Assembly: GCA_003009755.1 (NCBI GenBank)
Contig: PXUB01000025.1
Span: 3,275 to 67,274 of the forward strand
Source of the DNA: Thermoplasmatales archaeon SW_10_69_26
Lineage (GTDB): Archaea; Thermoplasmatota; SW-10-69-26
Direction: 5' to 3'
DNA: 64,000 bases
In this document: positions 15,573 to 25,098 of the stretch, one piece after another
Position numbering within the stretch: the stretch's first letter is position 1
How the letters are laid out: each line of letters starts with the position of its first letter
Position numbers and translations under genes: made by a program
Notes under the pieces: model-generated
Database searches by the model: none
The model's input: only the letters and a program-made list of their open reading frames with translations
Told to the model about the DNA's origin: nothing

Positions 15573-18500
15573 CTAGTTCTCCTGCTCTTGCATGTAGAAC
15601 CAGCCGGCGGCGCCGATGACGGCGAGCACGATCACGATCCACACCCATCCGGGGATGCCGCCGGGCTCGGTTTCGTCGGGCTCCTGGGCCTGCGAGGTTT
15701 CGTAGGACCAGTCTCGGGGCGCGCTGTTCCCGGCGCTGTCCTCGATCACCAAGCGCACGTCCATCGTCTCCTCGCTCTGCAGGTCCGAGGGGATCGATGC
15801 CGTCACGGTTCCGTCCTCGATCGACGCGGAGACGTCCTGACCGTTGATGGTCAGCGTCGTGTCCGTGATCGGGCAGCTGCCCTCCTCGATCGAGACCTCG
15901 ATCGGCGTCGTCGGGTCGACGCCCGTTGCCCCGTCCAAGGGTTTCACCTGCAAGATCTGGGGTCCGTCGGGACAGGCCTCGGGTGAGACCGTGAACGTCC
16001 AGGTCTCTGTCGTGCTCTGCTTGGCGAAGTCCTGAACCGTGGCCTCGACGGTGTGCTCGCCCTCGGAGAGGTCGGTGGTGTGGATGTACTCGAACCCGTT
16101 CTCGTCGACCTGCAGATCGCCGGTCGTGCTATCGCGCTGCTCTCCGTCGATCGTGAGCTCAAGCGTGTCGGGGTCCACGCCCTGGTTGTCCGACCAGTTG
16201 GCGCTGATCGTCGGCTTGACTTTCTCGATCGTCCCGGTGGGCTCCGTCGAGCTGATCGTCGGAGGCTCCACGTCGAGCGCGACGGCGAACACGGAGAAGC
16301 TTCCCGTCTGTGCGCTACAGCTTCCGCCACTGCACTGCGTGGGCGTGGGTTGCCACTGGCCGGTGTCGTGCAGGAGCATCACCTGATCTTCGTTCGTGTT
16401 GGGCGGCTGATCGAACTCGATCGTCGCGTCGTCGACGTTCCCCTCGACGACGTTGCCGTCCGCGTCGACCATGTCGACCTGCATGTAGGAGAGCACGTCG
16501 GCTCCGCTGGGATCCGGCGGGGTGCCGGGCGGGGGCGACGAACTCGTCGTGATCTGTAGGCTGCAGCCCGTACAGACGTTGGCGAGGTTCACGGACACCG
16601 AGTTCACGCCCGGCGGGAGCCCTTGCGTGACCGTCACCTGGGCGCCCTGCTGCCCGTTGAACGGCTGGTTGTTGCCCACCTGGACCTGTTGACCGGTCGG
16701 CGGCGCTGCACCGCCGCCTCCGCCACCGCCGCCACCTGCTTGGGTGACGGTGAACTGGATCCACGGCGTCGAGAACGCGGCGGATTGCTGTTTGAACGTG
16801 AGGATCGTCTCGAAGACCGAGTCGAATGCAGCTGTTAGGTTGTCCTCCTCGGCGATCAGGAAGTGGTCGTCCTGGATCTTGTCGTTTTGCCAGGCGGCTC
16901 GGACCTCGCTACCGAAGGAGCCGGCCGAAACATCGCCCAGGCGCCGATCGGCCGAGTTCGCGGTGAGGCTCTGGTCGGCGTCGGCGTAAACCGTGTCGCT
17001 CGAGGAGTACGTCGCGTTCCCGTCTTCATCCAAGAAGTCCCATTGGTCGACCGCGAGGCCGGACGGCGGGGACGTGCTGAGCGTGTTGCCGACGGCACTG
17101 TCGCCGGACTGGACCGAGGTGCCCGCGTTCGAGCCGCTCAGATAGATGTCGCCCGCCGCGACGGAACCGGTTCCGCCGATGTCGACGAACACGTTATCGC
17201 CGACCGAGTACCCGTACTCGCTGTCTTCATCGTGGTAGTCGACGAGCGTTCCGCTCGGCATTGCCGTGTACGGGTCGCCGAGGTCGCTGTCGCCTGTTTC
17301 GACTTGCGTGCCGGGATCCTCTCCACCTGCGGCAGTGAGGCGGAGGTCCGCCGTCGTGACGGCGCCGGAGTTGCACCCGCCAGCCGTCGCTGCGTACAAC
17401 GGCTCACCGGAGTCGACTGCGGCGTCGTTATCGTTGTCGACGAAACAGAGTGCGAAGCCGGGCGGGGAGCCGGCGAGCGCGGACCCGCGGTCGGCGTCGT
17501 GGTCGCGCTTGGGCTCGCTGGCCAGGTCCCACATCAGCTCGCTGTCGGCCCCGCTGCTAAACGCGACGGAGAAGACGTCGATGTCGTTGTCCTTGGCGGC
17601 TTGCGCCTCCTTGCGGGGCTCGGATCCCTCGTTCTCTCCGCCGTCGGCCATGACGACCATGAAATCCTTGGCGTCGTCGCGGCCACTGTTGTTGAAGTCC
17701 TCGTGCGAGAGGCTGATCCCGGCACCGATCGCGGTGGAGCCGCCGGCCGAAATGTTGTCGATGGCCGTTTTCGTTTTACTGTGGTCCCCGGTCAGCGACT
17801 GCCGGAGCATCTCGTCACCGTCCGATTCGAAGGAGACGAGGCCCGACTGGTCGGCGGATCCGAGCTTGTCGACGAGGTCCTTGCCGGCCGTCCGGGCCTC
17901 GTCGATCGGGTCGCCGCTCATGCTGCCGGATTCGTCGAGCACCAGCCCGACATCCGTCTCGCCTCCACCGCTGGTTTGAGCTTGACCCACGATCTCTGAG
18001 CTGGTCTCGGCCAACGCGGTCAGGTAGTAATTTTCGCCCACGTCGAGCCGCGAGGCGGCGACATCGATCTCGTAGATCAAGTGGAGTGTGCCGTTCGTGT
18101 ACCCGTAGCCGTAGCCGTAACCGAAATCGACCTGGCTGCGGTCGCCGGTCTCATACCCGTATCCGTAACCGTAACCCTGCTTTTCGGAGACGGGAGAGCT
18201 TGTGTCGTACCCGTACCCGGTCTGGGTAGCCTTGCGCTCACCCTTCGTGAAGTATCCGGAGCTCAGCTCGTACCCGGCGGGCGCCTGATATCCGCTGGAG
18301 GTCTCCTGGAGGCCCTTAGTGAACGCGCCCACGTTTTCGATGCGTGTGATGACGTCGGCTTTGCTCTGGTTATTGACGAGCGACAGCTCGGCACCTGAAC
18401 ACCCGGACTTGACCTCCATCTCGCAACGGACCCCGGACACGAAGTCGGGATTGACCTTGTCCGTTCGGTTCGGATTTTGCTTCTCGAGGACAGCCTCGAT

Positions 18501-18728
18501 CGAGTTGATCGGGATCCGCTCGCCCTCCTCGATCTCGAACTCCACGAAGTAGGTCTCCACCCCTGAAGCCTCGGAGGGTCCGGAAATCTCCCCCTCGATT
18601 CCCTGTGCTCCCTGGAAGAGCCCCACGAGCAGGCTCCCCACGAGAGCGGTAGCGCCGATGAACGTGAGTACTTTGAGCGTCCGTTTGGAGTAAGCCAAGC
18701 TCAATCCCAACTCTGGGAATCGTTGCAC
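15573..18728 (-). CDS. Cell-surface VWA-domain protein with Gly-Tyr tracts and a repeat insertion
   Basis: 1051 residues. A membrane segment at about 17-38 (TLKVLTFIGATALVGSLLVG) anchors or exports it; 144-210 is Gly-Tyr rich; the VWA domain begins at 258 with the MIDAS motif DESGSMS (265-271) and continues to WDLASEPKRDHD (410), is broken by an acidic repeat insertion (411-620), then resumes with HFLIAEEDNLTAAFDSVFET. A Gly9 linker (664-672) leads to a PGF-pre-PGF-like domain ending FSVFAVALD, then two Ig-like domains, and a C-terminal helix (GWVWIVIVLAVIGAAGWFYM) with a short charged tail. Metal-dependent adhesion at the cell surface is the likely role. The GTG at 18728 may be too early: the TATA-like AAAAATAG lies just before it, so TTG at 18710 or 18704 fits a leaderless mRNA better. 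Confidence 0.8.
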   Translation of the reverse strand: MQRFPELGLSLAYSKRTLKVLTFIGATALVGSLLVGLFQGAQGIEGEISGPSEASGVETYFVEFEIEEGERIPINSIEAVLEKQNPNRTDKVNPDFVSGVRCEMEVKSGCSGAELSLVNNQSKADVITRIENVGAFTKGLQETSSGYQAPAGYELSSGYFTKGERKATQTGYGYDTSSPVSEKQGYGYGYGYETGDRSQVDFGYGYGYGYTNGTLHLIYEIDVAASRLDVGENYYLTALAETSSEIVGQAQTSGGGETDVGLVLDESGSMSGDPIDEARTAGKDLVDKLGSADQSGLVSFESDGDEMLRQSLTGDHSKTKTAIDNISAGGSTAIGAGISLSHEDFNNSGRDDAKDFMVVMADGGENEGSEPRKEAQAAKDNDIDVFSVAFSSGADSELMWDLASEPKRDHDADRGSALAGSPPGFALCFVDNDNDAAVDSGEPLYAATAGGCNSGAVTTADLRLTAAGGEDPGTQVETGDSDLGDPYTAMPSGTLVDYHDEDSEYGYSVGDNVFVDIGGTGSVAAGDIYLSGSNAGTSVQSGDSAVGNTLSTSPPSGLAVDQWDFLDEDGNATYSSSDTVYADADQSLTANSADRRLGDVSAGSFGSEVRAAWQNDKIQDDHFLIAEEDNLTAAFDSVFETILTFKQQSAAFSTPWIQFTVTQAGGGGGGGGGAAPPTGQQVQVGNNQPFNGQQGAQVTVTQGLPPGVNSVSVNLANVCTGCSLQITTSSSPPPGTPPDPSGADVLSYMQVDMVDADGNVVEGNVDDATIEFDQPPNTNEDQVMLLHDTGQWQPTPTQCSGGSCSAQTGSFSVFAVALDVEPPTISSTEPTGTIEKVKPTISANWSDNQGVDPDTLELTIDGEQRDSTTGDLQVDENGFEYIHTTDLSEGEHTVEATVQDFAKQSTTETWTFTVSPEACPDGPQILQVKPLDGATGVDPTTPIEVSIEEGSCPITDTTLTINGQDVSASIEDGTVTASIPSDLQSEETMDVRLVIEDSAGNSAPRDWSYETSQAQEPDETEPGGIPGWVWIVIVLAVIGAAGWFYMQEQEN
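16869..17498 (-). repeat. Three degenerate ~65-residue acidic repeats inside the VWA domain
   Basis: Residues about 427-610 hold three related units. Each has an acidic start (FVDNDNDAAVDSGEPLY; HDEDSEYGYSVGDNVFVD; FLDEDGNATYSSSDTVYADA), a middle like TTADLRLT, AAGDIYLS or NSADRRLG, and an end like GTQVETGDSDLG or GTSVQSGDSAVG. The D-x-D/N-x-D starts look like calcium-binding loops. Repeat limits are by eye. Confidence 0.6.
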
Positions 18729-18806
18729 CCTATTTTTACCTTTTCAAGACCCCGCAAACCGGCCTCGGTCCAGATCGGCGTCAGCGAAGGGGGGAGTCAA
18801 CCCTAC

Positions 18807-19842
18807 GGAAGTGCTTCTCAGGGTGTCTCATTAACCCCCTCTACGCCGCTGCCCCCAACTACCCCCGAGCGCTCGAGCTGATCGTTCGGTCCAGGCGGGT
18901 CTCAACGATGCCTCCAAGCGCCTTGTCGAGGACCTTGCCCGAAACGGGCGGTGGTTGAAGCGAAATGTGAATGCGTCCAGATAGGTTGCACGGTCCCGTC
19001 TTCCACGTGGCGTGCACCTCCTACAGCACGCGCTTGAGGCTGCTGAACGCCGTGTGGCTCCACGGCAAAACGTCGTGCATCTCTTCATCGCCGTCGGGCT
19101 GGCGGACCTCGCGATCGCAAGCCGCAAGCCCGTTGTAGCCGTCCCCGTCGTCTGTCTACAGCGTGGAGGACTCGTAGACGCGGGCTCGCACGGTAGGGTC
19201 CAGGTTGTCCCCCGCAGCGCCGGGCGCGCTTGGCAGGTGCAGTTACTGGCCTGATCGTGCTTGTTCTCGACGAGGGCGACCACGCACTGCCTGGTGGTTC
19301 CACGGCCCGAGGGATCGTCGGGGCGCTTGCCGCCCACGTAGGTTTCATCGGCTTCCACCACGCCGTCTAACGACCGCTGCTGGGCGCGTCTCAGGATGCG
19401 GTAGATTTTCTGGCGGACGTTGTGCGCGGTCTCCGCGTGCACGTCGAGCGTGCGGGCCAGCTCGGGCTCCGTGGTGCCCTTTGTCGTCTTGACGATGTGG
19501 TCGATCGCCAAGAACCAGGTCTACAGGTCGAGCTTGGTGTCCTGCCGGATCGTACCGGCGGTGACACTGGTTTGCTTGCGGCATTCGTAGCACTCGGACA
19601 AGTTGCGGGTCTGGGTGAAGCCCCGGTGCTCGTCCTCGCCGCACGCCGGGCACGTGAACCCGTCCTCGCCTCAGCGGTGCTCGCGGAGGAACTGCCAGCA
19701 GTCCTCGTCGCTGGGGTGCTCGTTCACGAGTTCGGTCGGGCTGGGCAACGCATCGGCCATGCTCCCGAAGACGGTCGGTGGAGGGGTGTGGGTTCAGTCC
19801 GGGGTGGCTCGGTACCACTGACACAAGCCGAGAAGCACTTCC
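18807..19842 (-). mobile_element. IS1595-family insertion sequence, inactive
   Basis: A 1036-bp element bounded by 24-bp imperfect inverted repeats: GGAAGTGCTTCTCAGGGTGT at 18807-18826 and, at 19819-19842 read on the minus strand, GGAAGTGCTTCTCGGCTTGT. The outer 13 bases are identical. Inside is one transposase gene with in-frame stops and frameshifts. The flanking octamers (AACCCTAC left, TTACTAAG right) do not match, so the target duplication has decayed or the ends are slightly off. Confidence 0.75.
18850..19760 (-). pseudogene. IS1595/ISXO2-type transposase, broken
   Basis: From ATG at 19760 the frame reads MADALPSPTELVNEHPSDED, a zinc ribbon (CPACGEDEHRGFTQ and SECYECRKQTS), then AIDHIVKTTKGTTEPELART and GVVEADETYVGGKRPDDPSG, the ISXO2-like DDE-type core with its first Asp. 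There is an in-frame TGA after FLREHR (near 19675) and a TAG after RQDTKLDL (near 19517), then frameshifts after ENKHDQASN; the end motif YLDAFTFRFNHR survives near 18960. It cannot make an active enzyme. Confidence 0.8.
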
Positions 19843-20060
19843 TTACTAAGGGGTCGTCTTAGTGAAGGGTGCTAAACGCAGGCCACCACTGGCCACTTCT
19901 GAGTGAAGGTCCAAGTCGCCTTCTTCACTCAGACGAGCCTTCGTCTCGCTGACTCTAGGACCGTTGTCTCACCTCGTCGGGCGGCGAGCTTGAGGTGGAC
20001 GACCGGGACGGGCTTGCCGCTCCGTGGGGGCTTCTCTGCCTGGGCGATGCCCCCGCCGGA

Positions 20061-21046
20061 TCAAGGGATAAGCTCATCCACCGGCAACGGGAGCGCCCGA
20101 CACACCAGCGTGGGGTCGTGGGAGAGGCGGCCGGCGACGATGCCCGTGAGCCCCACGAGGTACCGGTAGGGGGCCGGGGATCCGCCCCCAGCCAGGTCGA
20201 TGGTGCTCTCGCGGATGGCCACGTCCCCTGGGTCGTCGGGGATCGGTTCGACGTGCTCCAGGTTGTCGATGAACCCTTTCCCGTGGTAGAGGCGGATGAG
20301 AGCCTCTTTTCGCTGCTCGGACGGTCGCTGTTGGCTAAGGAACAGGCCCACCCAGAGATGGTTGGGGCAGTCGTAGAGCTGATCGTCGACCGGCAGGCAG
20401 TCGAGGGAGTGGTTTGCGGATAAGGGGGTCGAGAGAGCTGGCCGCGGGCTTGCATCGATTGGACGCCGTCGTCGCTGCGGCGAGCCATCGCGAGACCGGC
20501 CGGGTCCAGGACCGGGCGGTCGCGGATCCACAGCTGGGCGAGGTGGACCGTCGTCGGGTCCGTTGCGAGGGACGTTCGCTCCTCGTCGCGGACCGGCCCG
20601 GAGCGAGTGTCTTGGCCGACCGGGTTGGCGTGCGTGTAGGCCCGGATGTCGTTGTCGTTGGTTTCGCGGACGGGCAGGTGGTGGACCTCGAGGTGCTCGC
20701 CACGACGGCTGAAGAGGTGATCCGCGTGGATGCCTTGGAAGACGAAGACGTCTCCGGGTCGGTGGGTGGGATCCTGGCTCGTGGTGGGCCGGAGGGCGGT
20801 CCCCAGCAGGACGCGGGGCCAGGAATCGCCGGGCAGGTGGAGGATGTGGTACGGGACAGCCCCGACAACCGGCTTGCCGGTCTGGGTCACGGTTTCGTAG
20901 GGGCGGGGGAGGGCATGGTCAACCCCCTGGCACCCGATCTCCCGCAGGACGTAACTACCGTTCTCATCGTCGCTCGACTGGCGCGGCCCCGTACAGGCAA
21001 CGAGACGGTCCGGACCTGAGCCCCCGCGATTCCCCCTGGTACGCAC
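20061..21046 (-). pseudogene. Unknown protein gene with a frameshift in a C5 run
   Basis: Two consecutive minus-strand frames read as one protein of about 328 residues. The first part (from 21046) contains LPRPYETVTQTGKPVVGAVP, then DSWPRVLLGTALRPTTSQDP, then RPGDVFVFQGIHADHLF. Near 20428, in CGACCCCCTTATC, the frame must shift, after which LSANHSLDCLPVDDQLYDCP and GKGFIDNLEHVEPIPDDPGD lead to VDELIP and stop at 20061. No family recognised; no signal peptide is clear. Either a decayed accessory gene next to the IS or a consensus error in the C run. The stretch 19843-20060 between it and the IS holds nothing I can name. Confidence 0.45.
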
Positions 21047-21133
21047 GCAGCCAAGATTTAGGCAGACATCCTATGACGGGAGCTTGCGGGGCGGAACACG
21101 CGAATTGCATCGCTCGCGGCGAAAATATCCTTT

Positions 21134-21161
21134 CCGGACGATGTTGGGTCTACTCGTCCGG
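21134..21161 (-). terminator. Hairpin terminator
   Basis: Perfect 8-bp inverted repeat CCGGACGA/TCGTCCGG with a 12-nt loop, just past the stop of the 107-residue gene on the minus strand and followed there by AAAGGATATTTTC. Inferred transcript end. Confidence 0.55.
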
Positions 21162-21164
21162 TGG

Positions 21165-21488
21165 TTAGATCCCGCCCGGCAGCTCCGGCAGCGACTTGCT
21201 CTTCTTGACGTACTCCTTGCACTGGTCGAGGTGCTGGAGGAGCGCTTTGCGCTGGAAGCCCTCCTCGACCTCGTCCTGCAGCACGGCCTCGGCCTCGTTG
21301 GCGGAGGTGATCGCGCCGGCCGTGTTGCCCAGCGCCGCGTCGCGGTGGACCTCGGCGACGAGCAACAGCGAGCGCGCCAGCGCGTCGTTCTCCTCCTCCC
21401 AGGCCTCCCGCAGCTCGTCGTCCTGCGTCGCCCGCTGGTAGTTGCCGGACTCCATGTTCTCCAGGTAGTCGACAGATGGGACGGACAC
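21165..21488 (-). CDS. Small acidic helical protein, unknown
   Basis: 107 residues, nearly all helix by pattern: NYQRATQDDELREAWEEEND, ARSLLLVAEVHRDAALGNTA, ANEAEAVLQDEVEEGFQRKA and a final LDQCKEYVKKSKSLPELPGG. Looks like a helical hairpin or coiled-coil protein. No family recognised. It has its own hairpin terminator and lies alone between the frameshifted unknown gene and the beta-helix operon, with about 250 nt upstream that hold no other gene. Confidence 0.6.
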   Translation of the reverse strand: MSVPSVDYLENMESGNYQRATQDDELREAWEEENDALARSLLLVAEVHRDAALGNTAGAITSANEAEAVLQDEVEEGFQRKALLQHLDQCKEYVKKSKSLPELPGGI

Positions 21489-21741
21489 GGCGTCGGCGAA
21501 GGCAACACGAGGGGGATGAGGGTTTCGGGCGCCCCCGCTGGCCGGCGGGTTCGTTCAAGCGCTCGTGGCAAAGCTTAAGACGACTTGCGTGCAAGGATGG
21601 TGTGTCGAGGGAGTCGCCGTCTGTACCTCCCTGCCTCCCAACAGCCTCCCAAGCCTCCCAGCCTGTTGGCGGCTCCCTCACCCTCCTTCCTTCTTCGACG
21701 GCTACCTTCGGTGTAGCACCGATGGCCGAGATCGGTGAGCC

Positions 21742-24700
21742 TCAGCTCGCGCCAGCTTGCTCGTGCGGTTCGGTCGACCAGGGGTCGTAGCGGGCCTCGC
21801 CCTCGATGTCGTCGCAGTCGGCGTGATCGGGGCCCTCCGAGCAGCCCCACCAGTTGTGGCGGGCGTCCGGCGTGGGTCCATCCTGGGTGTCGTCGACGAG
21901 CCCCACGTCGTTGCCGACGATGTCGTTGCGGTGCACCTCCTCGCCGGCGCCGGTCTCGGCGAGCACGATCGCTTCCTCGTTGCCGGTCAGGCGGTTGTGG
22001 ACGAGGCGGTTGGCCTGCTGGTCACCATCCAGCCAGATCCCCTGCTCGGCGCCATCGATCGTGTTGTTGTGGATCCGGCTCGCGGCCGCATCCTCGGCCA
22101 CGAGCGCTCGCTGGCCCTCCTCCAGCCGTGAGCCCTGGATCGTCGAGGCGGTCAGGGCGTCGGCGTGGATCCCGATCGCGTTGCCTTCGGCGTGAAGCCC
22201 GGCGAGGTGGGCGTCGACGGCGTCGGACAGCTCGATCCCGACCGTCGCGTTGCGCACGGTGACGTTCTCGATGCGCAGTCCCTCGCTGGCGAGCACCTGC
22301 ACCGGAGCGGCCACCTCCTCGAAGACCGCGCCGGTCAGCGTGACGTTGGTCGCGTCCGCGAGGAGAAGCTGGCCCACGGGGCCCTCGATCTCGCGGCCCT
22401 CGACCCCGGATCGGAGGATCAGCGGCTCGCCGGCGACCGTGTCGCCGGTGGCCTGATCGGTCCCCCTCAGCGTGGCTTCGTCCAGGTCGACGCCCGTGGA
22501 GAAGGCGTTGCCGCTCAGGGCCAACCCGTCCGTCGAACGTGCCTGGAGCCCCGAGAGCTGGCTGTCCACCTCGTTGTCGATCAACGTCGGTGCAGAGGCA
22601 CCGGCCAGCCGGATGCCGACGTCACCGCCGGTGATCCGGTTGGCTTCGAGGTGGGGCTGCTCGACGCCGCGCAGGCGGGCGCCGGTGGCCGCCTCGAGCT
22701 GGCTGTCCTCGAGGGTCAGACCGCGGCCATCCTCGACGGTCAGGCCGCGGTCCGCCTGCTCGACGGCCACCGCCTGCAGGCGGGCCGCGTCGACGTCGTT
22801 CAGGGCGATCCCGTCGAGGGCACCCTCGACCGTCACGCGCGTCAGCTCGGGGGCTCGGCTCCGCTCGAAGAGGAGGCCGGCCGCGTCGGCGGACAGGTTG
22901 GTGTCGGTGACGGTAGCGGCGTCGGTCGAGCGGGCCAGCACGCCGACCGAGGCGTTCTCCACCTGGAAGCCCTCGACGGTCGTGTTGCCGGTGTCCGCGA
23001 GGACGAGTCCAGCCATCGCCTCGCTCACGCGGCCGTCGTGGATCCGCGTGCGCTGGCTGCCGTCGGCGACCAAGGCCACACCAGTGTCCGTCAGCGTCGG
23101 GGCCTGGACGGTCACGTCCTCGCTGGCGAGAACCTGGATCGGCTCCGTCACGTTCCCGATCGTCGGGCGTTGCACGGTCACGTTGGTCGCGTCGGCAAGG
23201 ATCACCTGGCCGGCCGGCCGCTCGACGGTGGTGTCGGCTACGTCGAGGAGGTAGCGGACCGGTTCGCCGTTCACGGTGTTGTCGGCGATCGCGTGGCGGT
23301 GGTCGTCCTCGTCGTCGACGACGACGCTGAGGCCGGATCGCATCGCGTTGCCCGTGACGGTGGACGCCGTGGAGGTCCCCAGGGTCACGTCGCGGCGGTT
23401 GTCGGTGAGCGCGTTGTCGGTGACGGTCGTGCCGTTCGACCGCAACACGTAGATGCCGACGAAGGCGCTGCCGGACACGTCGTTGGCGTGGATCGTGGTC
23501 GAGGCCTCGGGGCCCTCGTCCCAGACGGTGAGTCCGTGCCAGTAGCTGTCCTCGATCGTGTTGGCCTCGATCGTGACCTCCTGGGCGTTCCCGTTCACGC
23601 CGATCCCGCCCCGGAACACGGATCGGGTGTGAGCGCCCCAGCCGTTGTGGCGGACGAGGTTGTCCTCGACGAGGACCGCCTCGCTGCGAGCGACGATCAC
23701 ACCGCTTCGGTCGTTGTCGAGGATGCGGTTGCTGCGGATCACGACTTCGTCGGCGCCGTTGGCCCAGACGCCGCTTCGCCCGTTGTTCGTCACCGTGTTG
23801 TTGCGGACGAGGATGTCGCGGCCGTGCTCGAGCTCGATGCCGCGGTTGTGGTTGCCGGTGAGCGTGTTGTTCTCGATGCGGACGCCCTCGGTCACGGTCT
23901 CGCCCTCGTAGGCTTCGATCGCGTCGTTGGAGCGGGTTACCACGTTGTCGCGGATCGCGATCGAGGACCCGGCCTCGAAAGAGACGCCGAACAGCGAGTT
24001 CTCGTCGATGTCGTTCCCGGTCACGAGCGTTCCCTGGGTCCCCTCGAGGCGCAGGCCGGACCGGAAGTCGTACAGGACGTTGTCGCGAACCTCGGTGTCC
24101 TCGGTCCCGAGGAGGTGGATGGCTCGCGAGGCGAACGAGGGGCCCTCGAGCAGCTCGTTGCCTTCGACCTCGGCGGCGGCCGTGTCGGCGACCCGGACCG
24201 CTGTGCCGTCGTAGTTGTGGAGGACGTTGGCGACGATCGCGGCCCCGTCGCTGTCGGTCACCTTGATCCCGTCATCCTTGGCCGCGGCGTTGGCCCGATC
24301 GTTCGGGGCTGACAGCTCGTTCCCACGCACGGTCAGCCCGTAGGCCCCGCTGGCTTCGATCCCCTCGTTGGTCCACTTGATCGCGTTCGTCTCGACCGTG
24401 AGGTTGCGCGCCTGGTCGACGTCGACGCCGTGCTGGACGTCGTGGATGTGGTTGGCCCGAACGGTGACGTTGTCGGCGTCCTCGAGGTGGATCCCACGCT
24501 CCAGCTGGGTGAGGTCGTTTCCGCGGATGATGACGTGGGCGCTGGTGTCGGCGAGGTGGATACCGGTGGTCCCCGTCCGGGCGCCGACCCAGAAGAAGGA
24601 GACGCTGGCTCGCCGGCCCTCGATGCACCAACCCTCGATCACGTAGGGATCGTCCTCGGTGCCCTCACCGTCGACGACGCCGCTGCCGGGCCGGGGGACG

Positions 24701-25098
24701 TCGTCGCCCGCCGCGTTCTCGATGGCGAAGCCCGTGGGACCCTGGTCCCCGACGACGACGATCGGCGGATGCGATCGGCAGTCGGTCGCCGCCGATGGCG
24801 CCTGCAGACCCTCCTCATCTCGTTCCCCGATCGGGTCCGCGTGGATCGAGGGAGCTTGCTCCCGAGGGGCCGAGCACGAGGAGGCGCAGCCGGGAGTGGG
24901 CGAGGCCGACGGAGGCTCGCAGGCGAGCGGTGCTCGCAGGCCAAGCACGCTGGGGGCGGGCGTCTGCGGGCAGCGTGAGCTCTCGCCCTCGGTCGGGGCC
25001 AGCCGGTCGGCGGTCCCCGGCGTTTCGCCGGCGGCCGGGGTCGCGGCGAACAGGAGAGCGAGCGCGAGCACGAGAGCGATCAGGAGCTTGCGAGTCAT
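21742..25098 (-). CDS. Secreted right-handed parallel beta-helix protein (NosD-like repeats)
   Basis: 1118 residues from ATG at 25098 (preceded by GGAGGTGG, a good ribosome binding site, and overlapping the upstream stop by ATGA). A Sec signal (MTRKLLIALVLALALLFAAT) is followed by a low-complexity Pro/Ser region, the entry motif DDPYVIEGWCIEG near 150-165, and then some 30 turns of PbH1 repeats such as GIHLEDADNVTVRANHIHDV and LVTGNDIDENSLFGVSFEAG, ending DARHNWWGCSEGPDHADCDD, a typical NosD-type last turn. A sugar-binding, adhesive or structural surface role is expected. It is cotranscribed with the FG-GAP propeller gene, so the two may act together outside the cell. Confidence 0.82.
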   Translation of the reverse strand: MTRKLLIALVLALALLFAATPAAGETPGTADRLAPTEGESSRCPQTPAPSVLGLRAPLACEPPSASPTPGCASSCSAPREQAPSIHADPIGERDEEGLQAPSAATDCRSHPPIVVVGDQGPTGFAIENAAGDDVPRPGSGVVDGEGTEDDPYVIEGWCIEGRRASVSFFWVGARTGTTGIHLADTSAHVIIRGNDLTQLERGIHLEDADNVTVRANHIHDVQHGVDVDQARNLTVETNAIKWTNEGIEASGAYGLTVRGNELSAPNDRANAAAKDDGIKVTDSDGAAIVANVLHNYDGTAVRVADTAAAEVEGNELLEGPSFASRAIHLLGTEDTEVRDNVLYDFRSGLRLEGTQGTLVTGNDIDENSLFGVSFEAGSSIAIRDNVVTRSNDAIEAYEGETVTEGVRIENNTLTGNHNRGIELEHGRDILVRNNTVTNNGRSGVWANGADEVVIRSNRILDNDRSGVIVARSEAVLVEDNLVRHNGWGAHTRSVFRGGIGVNGNAQEVTIEANTIEDSYWHGLTVWDEGPEASTTIHANDVSGSAFVGIYVLRSNGTTVTDNALTDNRRDVTLGTSTASTVTGNAMRSGLSVVVDDEDDHRHAIADNTVNGEPVRYLLDVADTTVERPAGQVILADATNVTVQRPTIGNVTEPIQVLASEDVTVQAPTLTDTGVALVADGSQRTRIHDGRVSEAMAGLVLADTGNTTVEGFQVENASVGVLARSTDAATVTDTNLSADAAGLLFERSRAPELTRVTVEGALDGIALNDVDAARLQAVAVEQADRGLTVEDGRGLTLEDSQLEAATGARLRGVEQPHLEANRITGGDVGIRLAGASAPTLIDNEVDSQLSGLQARSTDGLALSGNAFSTGVDLDEATLRGTDQATGDTVAGEPLILRSGVEGREIEGPVGQLLLADATNVTLTGAVFEEVAAPVQVLASEGLRIENVTVRNATVGIELSDAVDAHLAGLHAEGNAIGIHADALTASTIQGSRLEEGQRALVAEDAAASRIHNNTIDGAEQGIWLDGDQQANRLVHNRLTGNEEAIVLAETGAGEEVHRNDIVGNDVGLVDDTQDGPTPDARHNWWGCSEGPDHADCDDIEGEARYDPWSTEPHEQAGAS

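Noticed and set aside
18799-19850. Target-site duplication of the IS element
   Set aside because: Flanking octamers AACCCTAC and TTACTAAG do not match.
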